Assembly (NCBI GenBank): GCA_018402445.1 | Contig: JAGYIT010000017.1 | Coordinates: 1-64,000, forward strand | Direction: 5' to 3' | From: Akkermansiaceae bacterium | GTDB lineage: Bacteria > Verrucomicrobiota > Verrucomicrobiia > Verrucomicrobiales > Akkermansiaceae | DNA length: 64,000 nucleotides | Shown here: positions 1 through 11,327 of the stretch, in pieces | How the letters are laid out: every line of letters begins with the position of its first letter | Position numbering within the stretch: the first letter of the stretch is position 1 | The notes under the pieces: model-generated | What the model saw: only the letters and a program-made list of their open reading frames with translations | What the model was told of the DNA's origin: nothing | Database searches by the model: none | Made by a program: the position numbers and the translations under genes

Positions 1-3000
1 GCCGATGGCGGCGACGGGGTAGGCTGTAGGGACTGCGCCGGGGTTGACGATCCTGTTGTGGCGGATGACGGCGTTCCTGGTGTTGCGCAGGAGGATGCCG
101 TAGCCGCCGGGGTTGATGATGGTGTTGCCCTCGATGCGGAATCCGGAAAAGAGGCGCTCGGTGACCGGCTCGGATTCGGAGAATGGGAAGCGTCCGCTGT
201 CGCCTGAGCGCACCGTGTTGGCCCAGACGCTGATGGAGCCGGAGCCGCCCTCGCCGCTGACCGGCGCATGCACCGGGTTGTCGCGGATGACGTTGTTGCG
301 GATGATGACGTTGGAAGGTTGCGGGCCTTCCCACCAAAACTGGGCGAACTGCATGCTGATGGCCGGCCCAGTGGAGCGAAGCAGAAGGTTATTTTCGATG
401 AGACCGCTCCGGGCACCCTGGATAAGCATGATCTGGGCGACCTGGTCGCGAAACAGGCAGCCGCGGACGGTGATGTTGTCGCAGCGGTAATTGGAATACA
501 TCACCGGGGCGAAGGGAGAGAGCCGCAGCGGGCTTTCCAGGGTCACGCTCCAAAGGCCCCGCAACGCGTGGCTGGTGATGCTGTTCCGCACACACCATGC
601 CTCGGTGGCCTGGGCGGACTCCGCCTCCTTTAGCGGCTTTGAGGAGATGATTTTCGCCTCGCCGAGCTTCTTCCACGAATAGAAATCGTAAAACGTGAGG
701 GATTCGCCGGGCTTTGGTTCCGGCCCGGCGAGGACGAGCGTGTTGGCGCCTGTCTGGCGCAGGGTCATGCCGATGATCGAGAGCAGATTGATGCCATCGT
801 CAAGGTGGGGGCCGAATTCGGAGTCTTCGAACAGGAAGGTGCCGCCATTTTTGGAAAACTGCCCGAGGCCGGCGCAGATTTCGAGCCGGTTCGTGCCGAG
901 CCGCGGCGAGTTCCGCCAGTCGCGGTAGATGGTGTGGCCGGCCGTGCGGTGGTCGGCGGGGGATCCGCTGCCGTTCACGATGCGGATGGACTCGTAAGTC
1001 ATGTTGCGGCAGTCCCGGGTGGAGGCGAGATGGTGGGTGCGGATCCTGTGGGCCTCGGCGTTGTGCAGGGTCAGCAGGTTGCCGGGCGCAAGGGATCTGT
1101 TTTGGTTCAGGGGATGGCGAAGCGCGTTGACGGTCAAACGGAGCATCCGACCACCCAGAGACTGGTATTTTTCCCAGCCCATCTGCTGGATGTTGGCCAG
1201 GCTGCCATCCGGGCGGTAGGCCAGCATGCGTTCCTTTTCGGGAAGGACCATGTCGTAGCCAGGCAGAACCTCGACATCCAGGGTCATGTCCGCGGTGTTG
1301 ATCGCGACGATGCGGGCGAGCGAAAACGCGAGTTGTTCGGAGTCGATCGTGAGGCCGGTTTGCTTCGCGTCCGGCGCCCTCCCTGTCAGGACGACATCCT
1401 CACAATGGCTGAATGAAAACGCACCGCCGCTCTTTTCGTCATCGACGATGATTTCCACACCCGGGGCGCGAATCGTCAGGTTCCTGGCACCCTCCACGGC
1501 GAGCTGCCCGACATTTACCCGGTAAATTCCCGGCGGGATGGTGAGCTGCTGTCCTTCTGTTTTCGAGAGAGCCTTGAGCAAGGCTGCAAGCTCCTTGGCC
1601 CGGACTCGCTGGGCCTCCTTCTCCTCCGGGGTATAAGTGGTAAGGCGTTCGGGGTCGTTCGCATTGTATTTGCGCTGGTCGGCGCTGCCGGCGCTGCCGG
1701 CGAAGCGTGCGGGGATCTGTTTTTCCGGATCGAAGCGCATCGCGCGGGGCGTGTTGGCGGGCACCGACCATGCTCCGCGCGCGCCGTTTCCATGGATCGC
1801 GGCCACCCGCACAAACACCGTTTCAGATTGTTTACCGGGAGCATCCTTTAGAAAAATCGGGAAGCGTCGTTCCTCAGGCCATGCGTTGCCCGCGCTCTGG
1901 AATTTCTCACCGTCCTGCGACCATTCGACCGCAAATCCGCCTTCGGGATTGACCGGGAACGACCAGACCGCATCCACCCAGCGGTCGGTGGCCGAGGCGG
2001 TGACCGTTGGTGCTTCGGCGGGAACTGGCGGTGGCGTGAGGGACCGGGAGAACTGCGGGGATTTGTAGGACTTCGAGCCGATGGTGAGTGAACCCTCCAG
2101 CAGCACGAAATCCTGCGGCAGGTTCGTGCCTGCGGGGAGGATCACGCGGCCGGAGGTCAATGAACCGCCGATGACAGATGGAATGTTCGCAGGATTTGTT
2201 ACGACCAGCGTTCCGCCGCCACCGCCGAGCCGGAGGACATTGTCGCAGGGGGTGAGGATTCCGGAGTAGCTTGCCTCCCGCGTCGCGCCGAGAGTGGCGG
2301 CTCGCAGGATGGCACCGGCGTCTGAGTTGAAATCGAGAGCTGCGGAGCTGTCCGCTCCGAGGGCGAGGGTGAACGCCATCGCGCTCGGGCTTTCGAGCCG
2401 TTGGAGGAAGGCGTTGTCGATGGGGAAATTCGCGGCGATCACCGCGCCGTTTTCCGGGCAAATCGCCCGTCCGGCCCCGGCCATGGCGGCAGGAGAATCG
2501 AAGGCGAGGGTGCCTTCACGGATCACGGTGTTGCCATCGTAGGAATTGGCGGCCTTCATCGTGAGAGTCCCGCCACCCAGCTTGAGGATACCTGCGGGTT
2601 TGCCGCCGGAATTGGTCACGGGCCGGGTGAACATGGCCTCGGCGGCCTGCACGCTGATGCGATGCAGCGGGGTTGGAAGGTTTTTGCGGTCCACCTCTTC
2701 CCCGGCCAGATCGAGCGGGATATCGAGGGTGAGCAGGGAATCGGCGGTCGGGGCGTTGAGCACGAGGTGGTAATTGCCTGGCTTAGCCGACCCATCCGCC
2801 TGGGTGCCCCAGACCCAGGGATTTCCCTCGTCAAACCGAACGGTGAGCGGGCCTCCCTGCGCGCTGAATCCGCTGCCGCCATAGGGATCCCAGAGAATCG
2901 TGACCCCGCCCTCACCGTCACGCGCTTCTTTGTGAAGAACAAGCGGACGGTTAAATTCCCCGTGGCTCTCGAAGATCCCACCTAAAAGGAGGAGCCTCGC

Positions 3001-4640
3001 CTGCGCCGGGAGACCGAGACCATCCACGGCACGGAGAACCGTCCCCCTTTCCACCTGGACGCGCCGGGCGGAGTTTGGTGCCGCAGGAGACAAGTCCACA
3101 AGGTTTGCTTTGCCCAACGGAGCGGCCTTGTCGCTGCCGACGATCACGATTTCCGTGGACGCGACCACGCCCGTTAGCTTCAACCCCGAGCCCTTATCCG
3201 TGGCAAGTCGCAGCCGATGCGGGCCTGCGGTGACCGTGCCCGATAGGCTGGCCGTGCCGCCCCCGGCATTCTTAATCGTCCCACGGCCCTCCAGTATCAC
3301 GCTGTTGGGGAGATCGAAGTTATTGAGGTCAAGCTGGCAATTTCCCTCGTGGGTGAAGCGGTTTCCCATGGTGATATCCCCTGCTGGAATCGACTGGGCA
3401 TGACCGACGCGAAGCGTGCCACCGTCGATCCGGAGTCCAGCGGTGAAGGTGTTCGGCCCGGAGAGGGTCACGTTCCCTACAGTGGATGGGGCACCAATGA
3501 TCAGTTGCAAGGGGCCTGTGAGTGCAGAGCGGATATCGAGGTCGCCGCCGCCACCGCCGATGCGCAGAAGGGTTCCCGGGATTTCGAGACGCCCGGTCAC
3601 CACCGTCTTTCCGCACGAACCCAGAGACATGGCCGGGTATTTCTCAACGAATGGCTTCAAATCGATGATGCCCCCGACCTCCTCTTCGCCATCCCATGCC
3701 AGCGTGCCGTTGGATTCCGGCGCGATCCATCCGCTTTCCACCCAGGCATGCACGCCATCGAGAGCGCCGGAGGCAGCCAGCGCACCGGCTTGGGTGATGA
3801 GCAGCCTGGAACCTGCGGACAGTGAACCGGTCGAGGTTCTCAGGAGCCCTCCGTTGATCGTCGCATTCAGTTTGACGGGTTTTGCGGGTGCGAACTGGAT
3901 GTTGCCCAGCGAACCGATAAGCTGAACGCCGGGCTCGAAGCTTCCTGCGATCACGAGTGCGCCGCGCCCGGATTTTTCCAGTTCCCCGCCGCCGGAGATC
4001 GGCCCGTTCAGGGTGAACTCCGGCGCTTCCGTTTCGAGGGTCAGGCGAGATCCGGGCGCAATCGAGACCGGATTGGGCATGTTCATGTTGGCCGAGCCGG
4101 GCACAAGAGTGGCCGAACCCTCGGCCCGTAAGGCCCCTTGACCGAGTGATTCCATGCTGAAAAACCGCAACTTTCCTGCCGTGAGGGTGATGCCTGCGGG
4201 CAGGGAATTCATCCCGGCCAGGGAAAGGACGCCTTTGCCACGCTTGAGGAGGGGGCCATCCCCGCGCACCGCCGAGGAGAGGGTGATCTCTCCGTCGGTG
4301 GTGATCTCGATCCCGCCGGCGGGAAAACCGATGGCACCTCCCGCCAGATCAAGCGCCGCCGCCTCGATTCCGCCAACCTCCAGCGGCCCCTCGGCCAGGA
4401 CCAGGCACTTCTCCGGATCCCGAAAAACCGCGATCTTTCCCGCCCGCCATGCGACACGCGGACCGGCTCCGTCCGCGGACTCGTTCCAGTTTTTCGCCTC
4501 CATGCTCCAGGTGCCATTTCCGCCTTGCAGGCCCGGCGCATCCGCCGTGTCCCAATACAGACGCTCCGCACCGGAGGCCAAGCAGGCTGAGGCATGAAGA
4601 AGCAGGGCAATGGGAAACAAAATGGGGTGAATTTTCATGT
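1..4640 (-). CDS. Large secreted protein, partial at left edge: autotransporter-associated beta-strand repeats in the N-terminal half, right-handed parallel beta-helix in the C-terminal half
   Basis: Manual minus-strand translation from ATG at 4640 (MKIHPILFPIALLLHASACLASGAERLYWDTADAPGLQGGNGTWSMEAKNWN...) stays open to base 1, so a stop-terminated ORF caller misses it. Contains GGGTLTMKAANSYDGNTVIREGTLAF-type repeats, then many NNVIRDN/RIEGNTIINPGGYGI beta-helix rungs. Confidence 0.85.
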
Positions 4641-4691
4641 CAGCTGTCTTCATAGTACCACGCTACCCGCAAAAAAGTCATTGAACCTTCA

Positions 4692-4723
4692 CGTCAATCT
4701 TTTGGACTTTTGCGTCAATCTTT
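4692..4723 (-). promoter_or_regulatory. Two direct repeats CGTCAATCTTT (AAAGATTGACG on the minus strand) exactly 21 bp apart, upstream of the beta-helix gene
   Basis: Copies at 4692-4702 and 4713-4723; extended -10-like TGGTACTAT lies further downstream on the minus strand, close to the gene start. Confidence 0.5.
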
Positions 4724-4884
4724 ATTACCATGGAAGGTAGCAGGGTTATGATGGGGCGTGAATTTTTTCATGCTGTCATCGCGCAGGTGCATGGCAACGG
4801 GGCGGTTGATGGCCGGTGACGATTGTTGAAAAAGGTGGTTTTCACCTTGAAATCACGGAATCAATTCCGTATTTTCAAGATCGT

Positions 4885-6066
4885 ATGATCATACGTCAGC
4901 TCGCATCCATCCTGGCGAAGCGTTTGTCCCAAACTCCCGTGGTGGCTCTTCTCGGTTCACGGCAAGTTGGGAAAACAACGCTGGCAAGAGGTTTGGATGC
5001 GGGAAAACCCTGCCATTATCTGGATCTGGAGCGGCCCTCAAACATCGCGAAACTGGCAGATCCCGAACTCTACCTCGGCAGGTTCGCGGATCATCTGGTG
5101 ATCCTCGATGAGGTTCAGCGTTTCCCCGGTCTTTTTCCGGTGCTTCGCAGTTTGATTGATGAACGGCGCCGCGCCGGTGAAAGGACGGCCCAGTTCCTGA
5201 TTCTCGGCTCGGCCTCTCCCGAGCTTCTGCAACAAAGCTCCGAGACGCTCGCGGGCAGGATCAGCTATCTCGAACTCGACCCGCTCAACCTTACCGAACT
5301 CGAACCGGGTGACGACGTGATGGACCGCCACTGGTTTCGCGGCGGTTACCCGGACAGCTATCTCGCCGCTGACGATGCGGCCGCGCACCAATGGTGTGAG
5401 GATTTCATCACAAGTTACGTCGAGCGCCACCTGCCCCAGCTTGGGATCACTGCGGCACCACTGTTGTTGCGGCGGCTGTGCACGATGCTGGCCCACCAGC
5501 AGGGATCCACCCTCAATCTGAGCAAAATGGCCGGCTCACTGGGCATCGACGGCAAGACCGCCCGCCATTATCTGGATTTGCTCGAAGGCCTCTACCTCGT
5601 GCGCAGCATCCCGGCCTGGAGTCGCAACGCCGGAAAACGACTGGTAAAAGCCCCCAAAGTCTATTGGCGGGATGCCGGCCTCCTCCATGCCCTCGCCGGT
5701 CTTCTGGATTTGGAGCAGGTCCTGGGTCATCCGCTCTGCGGCCATTCGTGGGAAGGTTATTGCATCGAACAGATCGTGACCCGCCTGCCCAAAGGCACCA
5801 CTTGCAGCCATTACCGCACCCACGCCGGTGCCGAAGTCGATCTCGTATTGGAAATCCCGTCAGGTGAAACGGTTGCTCTCGAAATCAAGCGCACCCTCTC
5901 ACCCAAACGGAGTCCCGGATTTGTGGAAAGCATGAAGACCCTGCAAGCCACCAAGGGATACTACATCATTCCCCGGGGAGAAACATTCCCGCTCTCCGAA
6001 TCCGTGACCGCCATCAGCCTGGCGGATTTCCTCGCACAGCTTCTTCAAGGGCGGGATATTCACTAG
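4885..6066 (+). CDS. AAA+ ATPase with C-terminal DUF4143
   Basis: Walker A LLGSRQVGKTT, Walker B VILDEVQR, C-terminal GAEVDLVLE...EIKRTLSPK nuclease-like DUF4143 motif. ATG at 4885 (MIIRQLASILAKRL) preferred over 4816. Confidence 0.85.
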   Translation: MIIRQLASILAKRLSQTPVVALLGSRQVGKTTLARGLDAGKPCHYLDLERPSNIAKLADPELYLGRFADHLVILDEVQRFPGLFPVLRSLIDERRRAGERTAQFLILGSASPELLQQSSETLAGRISYLELDPLNLTELEPGDDVMDRHWFRGGYPDSYLAADDAAAHQWCEDFITSYVERHLPQLGITAAPLLLRRLCTMLAHQQGSTLNLSKMAGSLGIDGKTARHYLDLLEGLYLVRSIPAWSRNAGKRLVKAPKVYWRDAGLLHALAGLLDLEQVLGHPLCGHSWEGYCIEQIVTRLPKGTTCSHYRTHAGAEVDLVLEIPSGETVALEIKRTLSPKRSPGFVESMKTLQATKGYYIIPRGETFPLSESVTAISLADFLAQLLQGRDIH

Positions 6067-6198
6067 AGGCTACCCGGGCTCAGGTGATGAGGGGATTTCG
6101 CTTTTTCACCGCCGGGAAGCGGCGGAGCAAAGCGGTGGAGTGACGGCGCGGAAGCGCGGGCGGTTGGTTTATCCTAAAATCCGCAGTTCAAACGAAGA

Positions 6199-6401
6199 TT
6201 TTCACCGCAAAGGCGCAGAGGTCGCAGAGGGAACGCTGAGAAGAGTTTATGTTTCGGGATAGTGCAGGGCATTTTTCACGGCAATTCCATTTCACCCATT
6301 GGGTGAACCATGCAGTTCCATCGTTTTTCCAAATTTTCTATCTTCCCACATGCAAGGCTCTGCGTTCCTTTGCGACCTCTGCGACTCTGCGGTGAAAAAT
6401 T
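6199..6401. repeat. Paired inverted array element A
   Basis: Left arm TTTTCACCGCAAAGGCGCAGAGGTCGCAGAGGGAACGC; reverse complement of right arm (6358-6401) TTTTTCACCGCAGAGTCGCAGAGGTCGCAAAGGAACGC. Confidence 0.8.
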
Positions 6402-6717
6402 GATACCCAACTGCGGTATTTAGGTTTATGCCGGGCCATTGCCGGAGAACTGGGACAGCGGTGAGGCCGTAACGGCCATGCGGCAGCGGAGAACACGCCG
6501 ATGAAGTGCTTCCTCGGATGCGTTGCACGCACAGACCGCCAGGCTCTGCCATTGCACGGAAATCCGCACCCTCAATATCGGGCACTTCCGGCATGCCGCA
6601 CCAGACATGGTGGTTCGCGGACTGTAAATATGAGCGGGATCGTGTCATTCATGGAAGAATTTCAACCACGGATGGCACCGAGCACATGACTTCAGGGCCA
6701 ACATTCTCTTTCTCCAA

Positions 6718-7926
6718 TCAGCGCTGCGGCAAACCAGCCACGCCCGCTTGCTTGCGGAACTCGCCCGGGGTGATTCCCATCTTGCCCTTGAACAAGCGGC
6801 TCATGTATTCCGGGTGTTCGAATCCGGCTTTTCCTGCCACCTCGGCAAGCGTAAGATCGGACTCGGCCAGCAGGCGGCAAACCCTGTCCAGCCGGATGCG
6901 GAGGATTTCCCCCTTGGGAGAAATGCCGAGGATTTTCGAGAATCGCCTCTCCAGCACGCTTCTGGAAAGCGGAACCACTTTGAGGATGTCCTCCACATCA
7001 AGGCCGTGGCACGCGTGTTCGCGGATGTGCCTGAGCGCGGCGGCGATGAACCGGTCGTCGATGGCGAGCACATCGGTGGATTGCCGTGCCAGCACTCCCA
7101 AAGGCTTGACGAGGATGGATTGGAAATCGGTGCTTCCCTCAGCCATGAGCCGGGACAGCAACTCAGCCCCTTCGAAACCGATCTGCTGGGTGTTCAGAAT
7201 CACGCTCGACAAGGGCAAGTCCGAGAGTTCGCAATAGATCTCATCCTTGTCCACCCCGATGACAGCCACTTCATCCGGCACAGCCAAGCCCAGCTCCCGG
7301 CAGCAATTGAGCACTTGGCGCCCCCGGGAATCGTTGCATGTCATGAGCCCGCAGGGTTTTGGCAGGGATTGAAGCCAGCCTGCCAATTCCCGTTCGTATT
7401 GTTCACCATGTTCCTCATAACCGAGGCCTGAAAGGCTTTGCCGGGGCTCCGTTTTGTCAAACACGTGACAGGAAAAACCGCCTTCCGATACCCGCTGCTC
7501 AAAGCTGGATCGCCGCATATCCGACCAATCCATGCCGTTGAAGCCGCAGAACGCGTAGTTTTTGAAACCCCGCTCCATCAAATGCTCCGCAGCCATGCGC
7601 CCCACCAGATTTTCATCGGAACGTATCCGCGAAAACCGTGCCTCAGGCAAGCTTGCGCTCAGGTCGACCACCGGCACTCCGGTCCGGCTGAGCACCTCGG
7701 CCATGGCCGGACTCGAAACCCGGGCAAGGATCCCATCCCATTTCCAGCGGTCGAACCATTTCGGGAAATGCTCGCCGGGATCGCCCTCCTCGAACTCGAT
7801 CGACCAGGGGCCGTGAATCCGGACATACCTAGCGATCCCCATCAGCAGTTCACGACCGTAGCTGCGCGACGATTCAATGAGCAAGGCCACACGCGGCGCG
7901 GATTTTTTCCCGGTGGGTTTCTTCAT
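6718..7926 (-). CDS. XylR-like transcriptional regulator (periplasmic-binding-protein sensor domain plus AraC-type HTH)
   Basis: N-term KKSAPRVALLIESSRSYGRELLMGIARYVRIHGPW; C-term LAEVAGKAGFEHPEYMSRLFKGKMGITPGEFRKQ (AraC HTH). Confidence 0.9.
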   Translation of the reverse strand: MKKPTGKKSAPRVALLIESSRSYGRELLMGIARYVRIHGPWSIEFEEGDPGEHFPKWFDRWKWDGILARVSSPAMAEVLSRTGVPVVDLSASLPEARFSRIRSDENLVGRMAAEHLMERGFKNYAFCGFNGMDWSDMRRSSFEQRVSEGGFSCHVFDKTEPRQSLSGLGYEEHGEQYERELAGWLQSLPKPCGLMTCNDSRGRQVLNCCRELGLAVPDEVAVIGVDKDEIYCELSDLPLSSVILNTQQIGFEGAELLSRLMAEGSTDFQSILVKPLGVLARQSTDVLAIDDRFIAAALRHIREHACHGLDVEDILKVVPLSRSVLERRFSKILGISPKGEILRIRLDRVCRLLAESDLTLAEVAGKAGFEHPEYMSRLFKGKMGITPGEFRKQAGVAGLPQR

Positions 7927-7950
7927 GAGTTAATAGAATGCCTTGCCATT

Positions 7951-9129
7951 TTAAATTCTACCTTTCAAGCGATTAGCTACCAAGACCGCAAAACCAACGA
8001 CCAGCAACCCGCTCACCGACCAGACTCCAACATGCGGTGCATGCGGCACGATCAGTAGGCTCAAGGCTCCGATCCCCGGTCCCACGAAATTTCCCGCACC
8101 CATCATCGCCTCGTGGATGCCGCCTTGCTCGGCGCGCGCCTCACCCACATCCATCGAATAAAAGAGCGACGCATAATAAAGCACGCCCACCGCCAGCCCG
8201 AAGGCCACCTGCCCCGCACCGAGCCACCACAAAGCATCGGCCGTGAGCACGGTGGCGAAGCCAATGACCAGGAGAATGTAGCCACCCAGCAGCACCCGGA
8301 ACCGGTAGTGCCAGCCCGGCCATCGCCACATCACGACGAACGCCGCCAGCCGTGCGAAAAACCAGATCGAGCAGAAAAATCCTGCCATCGTGACGCTCAG
8401 TCCCATTCTCCGCGCAAGTTCCGGAATCATGGCCAGCAGGGTGAAGGCCGCGACGCAGGCAAAAGGATTCGCGATCCAGGCCATCCGCTGGAATGAGCGG
8501 GGACATGCCCCGTGGCTGACTGGAGGCATTTCCTCACGCGGCGGCGATTCCCTGAGAGGCAGGGGTGGCGCTTCCCCGTGACGGCGGGTGTATCCCCATA
8601 ACACGACCAGCTGCAACAGGTGCAATCCCGGAGGCAGCCAGAAAATGCTGCCGCTTCCAAGCCACTCGAACAGGCTGCCTCCGAAAAAATACGACAGCGC
8701 AGAGCACGTTGCCCAAACCACGCTGTAAACGCCCACGAGATGCGCCCGGGCGGAGCCGCTGACACCTTCTGTCACAAGCGATTCAAGGGCCGGCCACACC
8801 ATGAACTGCGAGGCGGCCCAGAGGACGAGAACGGCCAACTGCACGGGAAGGAACGAAAAGCACGCACCGATCGCCAGCGCCACGATCATCCCGAGGAGAC
8901 CCACAACCATCGTGCGGACGCAACCTTGGCGCTGCGCAAGTTTTCCGCCCCGCCATGAGGCCAGCGCGATCACCAGTCCCATCAGCGCGGCGACTCCAAG
9001 ATTGCCGAGATTACCGAAACCATGCCGGTCGCGGAACAGGAAAAAGACGTAGTTCCCGTAAAATCCGCAGGCCAGCGAACCCATGGCCTCGAAAACAAAC
9101 AGCGGAAACTTGGACGGAATAGGGCGCAT
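7951..9129 (-). CDS. MFS transporter
   Basis: 392 aa, about 12 hydrophobic segments; directly upstream of and co-directional with the XylR-like regulator. Confidence 0.75.
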   Translation of the reverse strand: MRPIPSKFPLFVFEAMGSLACGFYGNYVFFLFRDRHGFGNLGNLGVAALMGLVIALASWRGGKLAQRQGCVRTMVVGLLGMIVALAIGACFSFLPVQLAVLVLWAASQFMVWPALESLVTEGVSGSARAHLVGVYSVVWATCSALSYFFGGSLFEWLGSGSIFWLPPGLHLLQLVVLWGYTRRHGEAPPLPLRESPPREEMPPVSHGACPRSFQRMAWIANPFACVAAFTLLAMIPELARRMGLSVTMAGFFCSIWFFARLAAFVVMWRWPGWHYRFRVLLGGYILLVIGFATVLTADALWWLGAGQVAFGLAVGVLYYASLFYSMDVGEARAEQGGIHEAMMGAGNFVGPGIGALSLLIVPHAPHVGVWSVSGLLVVGFAVLVANRLKGRI

Positions 9130-9307
9130 GCGACGGTTCGAAAGCTTTCAGAACGCCTCACCATCCGCACCCTTCAGCGTAACGAGGCCGGGTTTCCAGC
9201 GATACAACGAACTCTATCCGGCTTCTTTGTCCACTCGCGCCTGACAAAACAGCACGGCTTTACGCGCTTGGTGTCGTTGGCCGAATTCATGGGCTGGGAG
9301 GGAGGGT

Positions 9308-9381
9308 TGGTAGCCTTACTAGGACTCGAACCTAGAATGACGGAATCAAAATCCGGAGTGTTACCATTACACTATAAGGCT
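9308..9381 (-). tRNA. tRNA-Gln (anticodon TTG), CCA encoded
   Basis: Reverse complement AGCCTTATAGTGTAATGGTAACACTCCGGATTTTGATTCCGTCATTCTAGGTTCGAGTCCTAGTAAGGCTACCA folds as a cloverleaf with 7-bp acceptor stem; T-loop GGTTCGAGTCC. Confidence 0.95.
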
Positions 9382-9739
9382 TTTCGGGGAACTCGCTGCC
9401 CGGGGCGCGGGAAAATACGCGAGCCATCCCGCCCTTGGCAATACGGAAATCCCGGCATCCTCAAATTTTGCCCGCGAACTGATTTCTTTGGGAGCAATGT
9501 CAGGAATGATTTCCAACGCTCCGGGCTTTCCAGTCCGGCTCCTCGCCGTTATGCAATAAAGGCGACCGAACGTGATGACAGGCAGACCCCTCATTCTCGT
9601 AGCGCTGGGAATCTTGCCGCAGATAGCATGGACTCGCTAACCTACACCGTCGCCGCACGGATGAAGTTCTGATTTTTCGCGTAATTTCTGGAAATATCCC
9701 CCTTCACAGCAATGATGCCGCTGACACGATAAGAATTTT

Positions 9740-10582
9740 ATGAAACCAATCCGCCATCTCACCCTTCTCGCCGTCGCCCTCACCGCGACATTGACCGCCG
9801 AACCCATCCCCGAATCGCTACGCCAGAACGGCTGGTTTATCGGTGCGCAGGCCTACACTTTCAAGGAGTTCACCACCTTCGAGGCCATCGCCAAAACCAA
9901 GGAAGCGGGCGGCAACATCATCGAGATCTACCCCGGCCAGAAGATGAAGCCGGACTCCGATGTGAAGATCCACCACACCATGCCCGAGGAGGCCATCGTG
10001 GAGCTTCTCGCCGAATGCGGGCGGCAGGGGCTGCGTATGGTCAATTACGGCGTCGTCGGCGCGGACAGCCCGGAGGAGGTGAACAGCATCATGGCTTTCG
10101 CGAAACGCCTCGGCCTATACGCCGTGAGCACGGAATCCGCCGAGCAGATCGCCGCGTGGGAGGCGGCCGCCATCGAACATGATGTCAAGGTGGCCTTCCA
10201 CCAGCACGGAGGCTCGATGAGCAACCCGAAATACAAGGTCTGGCACCCGCTCTACATCCGCGGGCTGGTAGAAGGCCGCGACGCGCGCCTCGGTGCCTCC
10301 GCCGACATCGGACACTGGCGCACCTCCCATCTCGATTCCGTCGAGGCCCTGCGCATTCTCGAAGGCCGCATCATCAGCGTCCACCTCAAGGATAAGGAAA
10401 AAGACGGCAACGCCCCCGTCGTCACCGTCGGTACCGGCGTGGTCGATGTCGCCGCCTGCCTCGAGGAGCTGAAAAGGCAGAATTTCAATGGGAATATTTC
10501 CGTCGAGCACGAGAACCACTGGAAGGACAACGTTTCGCACGTGAAAGCCGCCATCGACTTCGTGAAAAAACATCCGAAGTAA
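9740..10582 (+). CDS. Secreted sugar phosphate isomerase/epimerase (xylose-isomerase-like TIM barrel)
   Basis: Signal peptide MKPIRHLTLLAVALTATLTA; GASADIGHWRTSHLDSVEAL and ISVHLKDK motifs. Confidence 0.85.
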   Translation: MKPIRHLTLLAVALTATLTAEPIPESLRQNGWFIGAQAYTFKEFTTFEAIAKTKEAGGNIIEIYPGQKMKPDSDVKIHHTMPEEAIVELLAECGRQGLRMVNYGVVGADSPEEVNSIMAFAKRLGLYAVSTESAEQIAAWEAAAIEHDVKVAFHQHGGSMSNPKYKVWHPLYIRGLVEGRDARLGASADIGHWRTSHLDSVEALRILEGRIISVHLKDKEKDGNAPVVTVGTGVVDVAACLEELKRQNFNGNISVEHENHWKDNVSHVKAAIDFVKKHPK

Positions 10583-10594
10583 TTCGCAGGCTTT

Positions 10595-11320
10595 TCACCA
10601 AACTCCCAACTCCCTGAGTTGCCTCTCCGCGACCTCCGCCCAACCCCGATTCGCGGCCGGCGAGGCGGGTGAAGGATGGAGAATTTTTCCTATCTTCGCG
10701 CTGATACCAAGCGTGTCACGCGCGTTACTGAGTTGCATCTCCGCATAAGCCCCCACGCCGACCAGCCACTCCGGCTCCAGCAGTTCGATGACACGTCGCA
10801 AGTGCTTCTGGCACACCGCGTCCACCGCCGTCATCTCCGCCGCGCGGATCTTGTCGGGGGTGAGGTTCGCGCCGGTATCCTTCATCCACACAAGCGGGCA
10901 GAAATTGATCACGAGGTGGTCTTGGAAAAAATTCTCCGCATCGGGAAATTTCTCCGAAAACAGCCCCCAAAGCCTCCGGCCGCTGACCTCGGATTTCGGG
11001 CAATCCATACCGAGGATTTTCCGCTTCGGATGCTCGTCGGCGGGTTTGCCGATCTTCGGCTTCAGCCCCATCCAATCCCGCACCGCCGCGATCTCGCCGA
11101 ACGGAACCCCGGTCTGCGCCATGCCGTATGGCCCGGGATTCATGCCCAACATGAGCACACGCTTCCGCGTCGCACCGAATTTTGCCAGATACGCCTCATG
11201 CCCGGCACCCGCGTAATCGAGCGTCAGGTAGATATGAGTGACGGGATCCGAAAATCTCAGCGGGCGGAGCTCATCTGCCAAAGATCTACCCGCATCGATC
11301 AACTCCGTGCACAGTTCCAT
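10595..11320 (-). CDS. SMUG1-like single-strand-selective uracil-DNA glycosylase
   Basis: MLGMNPGPYGMAQTGVPFGE and INFCPLVW motifs; start at 11320 avoids overlap with the upstream CDS. Confidence 0.85.
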   Translation of the reverse strand: MELCTELIDAGRSLADELRPLRFSDPVTHIYLTLDYAGAGHEAYLAKFGATRKRVLMLGMNPGPYGMAQTGVPFGEIAAVRDWMGLKPKIGKPADEHPKRKILGMDCPKSEVSGRRLWGLFSEKFPDAENFFQDHLVINFCPLVWMKDTGANLTPDKIRAAEMTAVDAVCQKHLRRVIELLEPEWLVGVGAYAEMQLSNARDTLGISAKIGKILHPSPASPAANRGWAEVAERQLRELGVW

Positions 11321-11327
11321 GCCCGGA

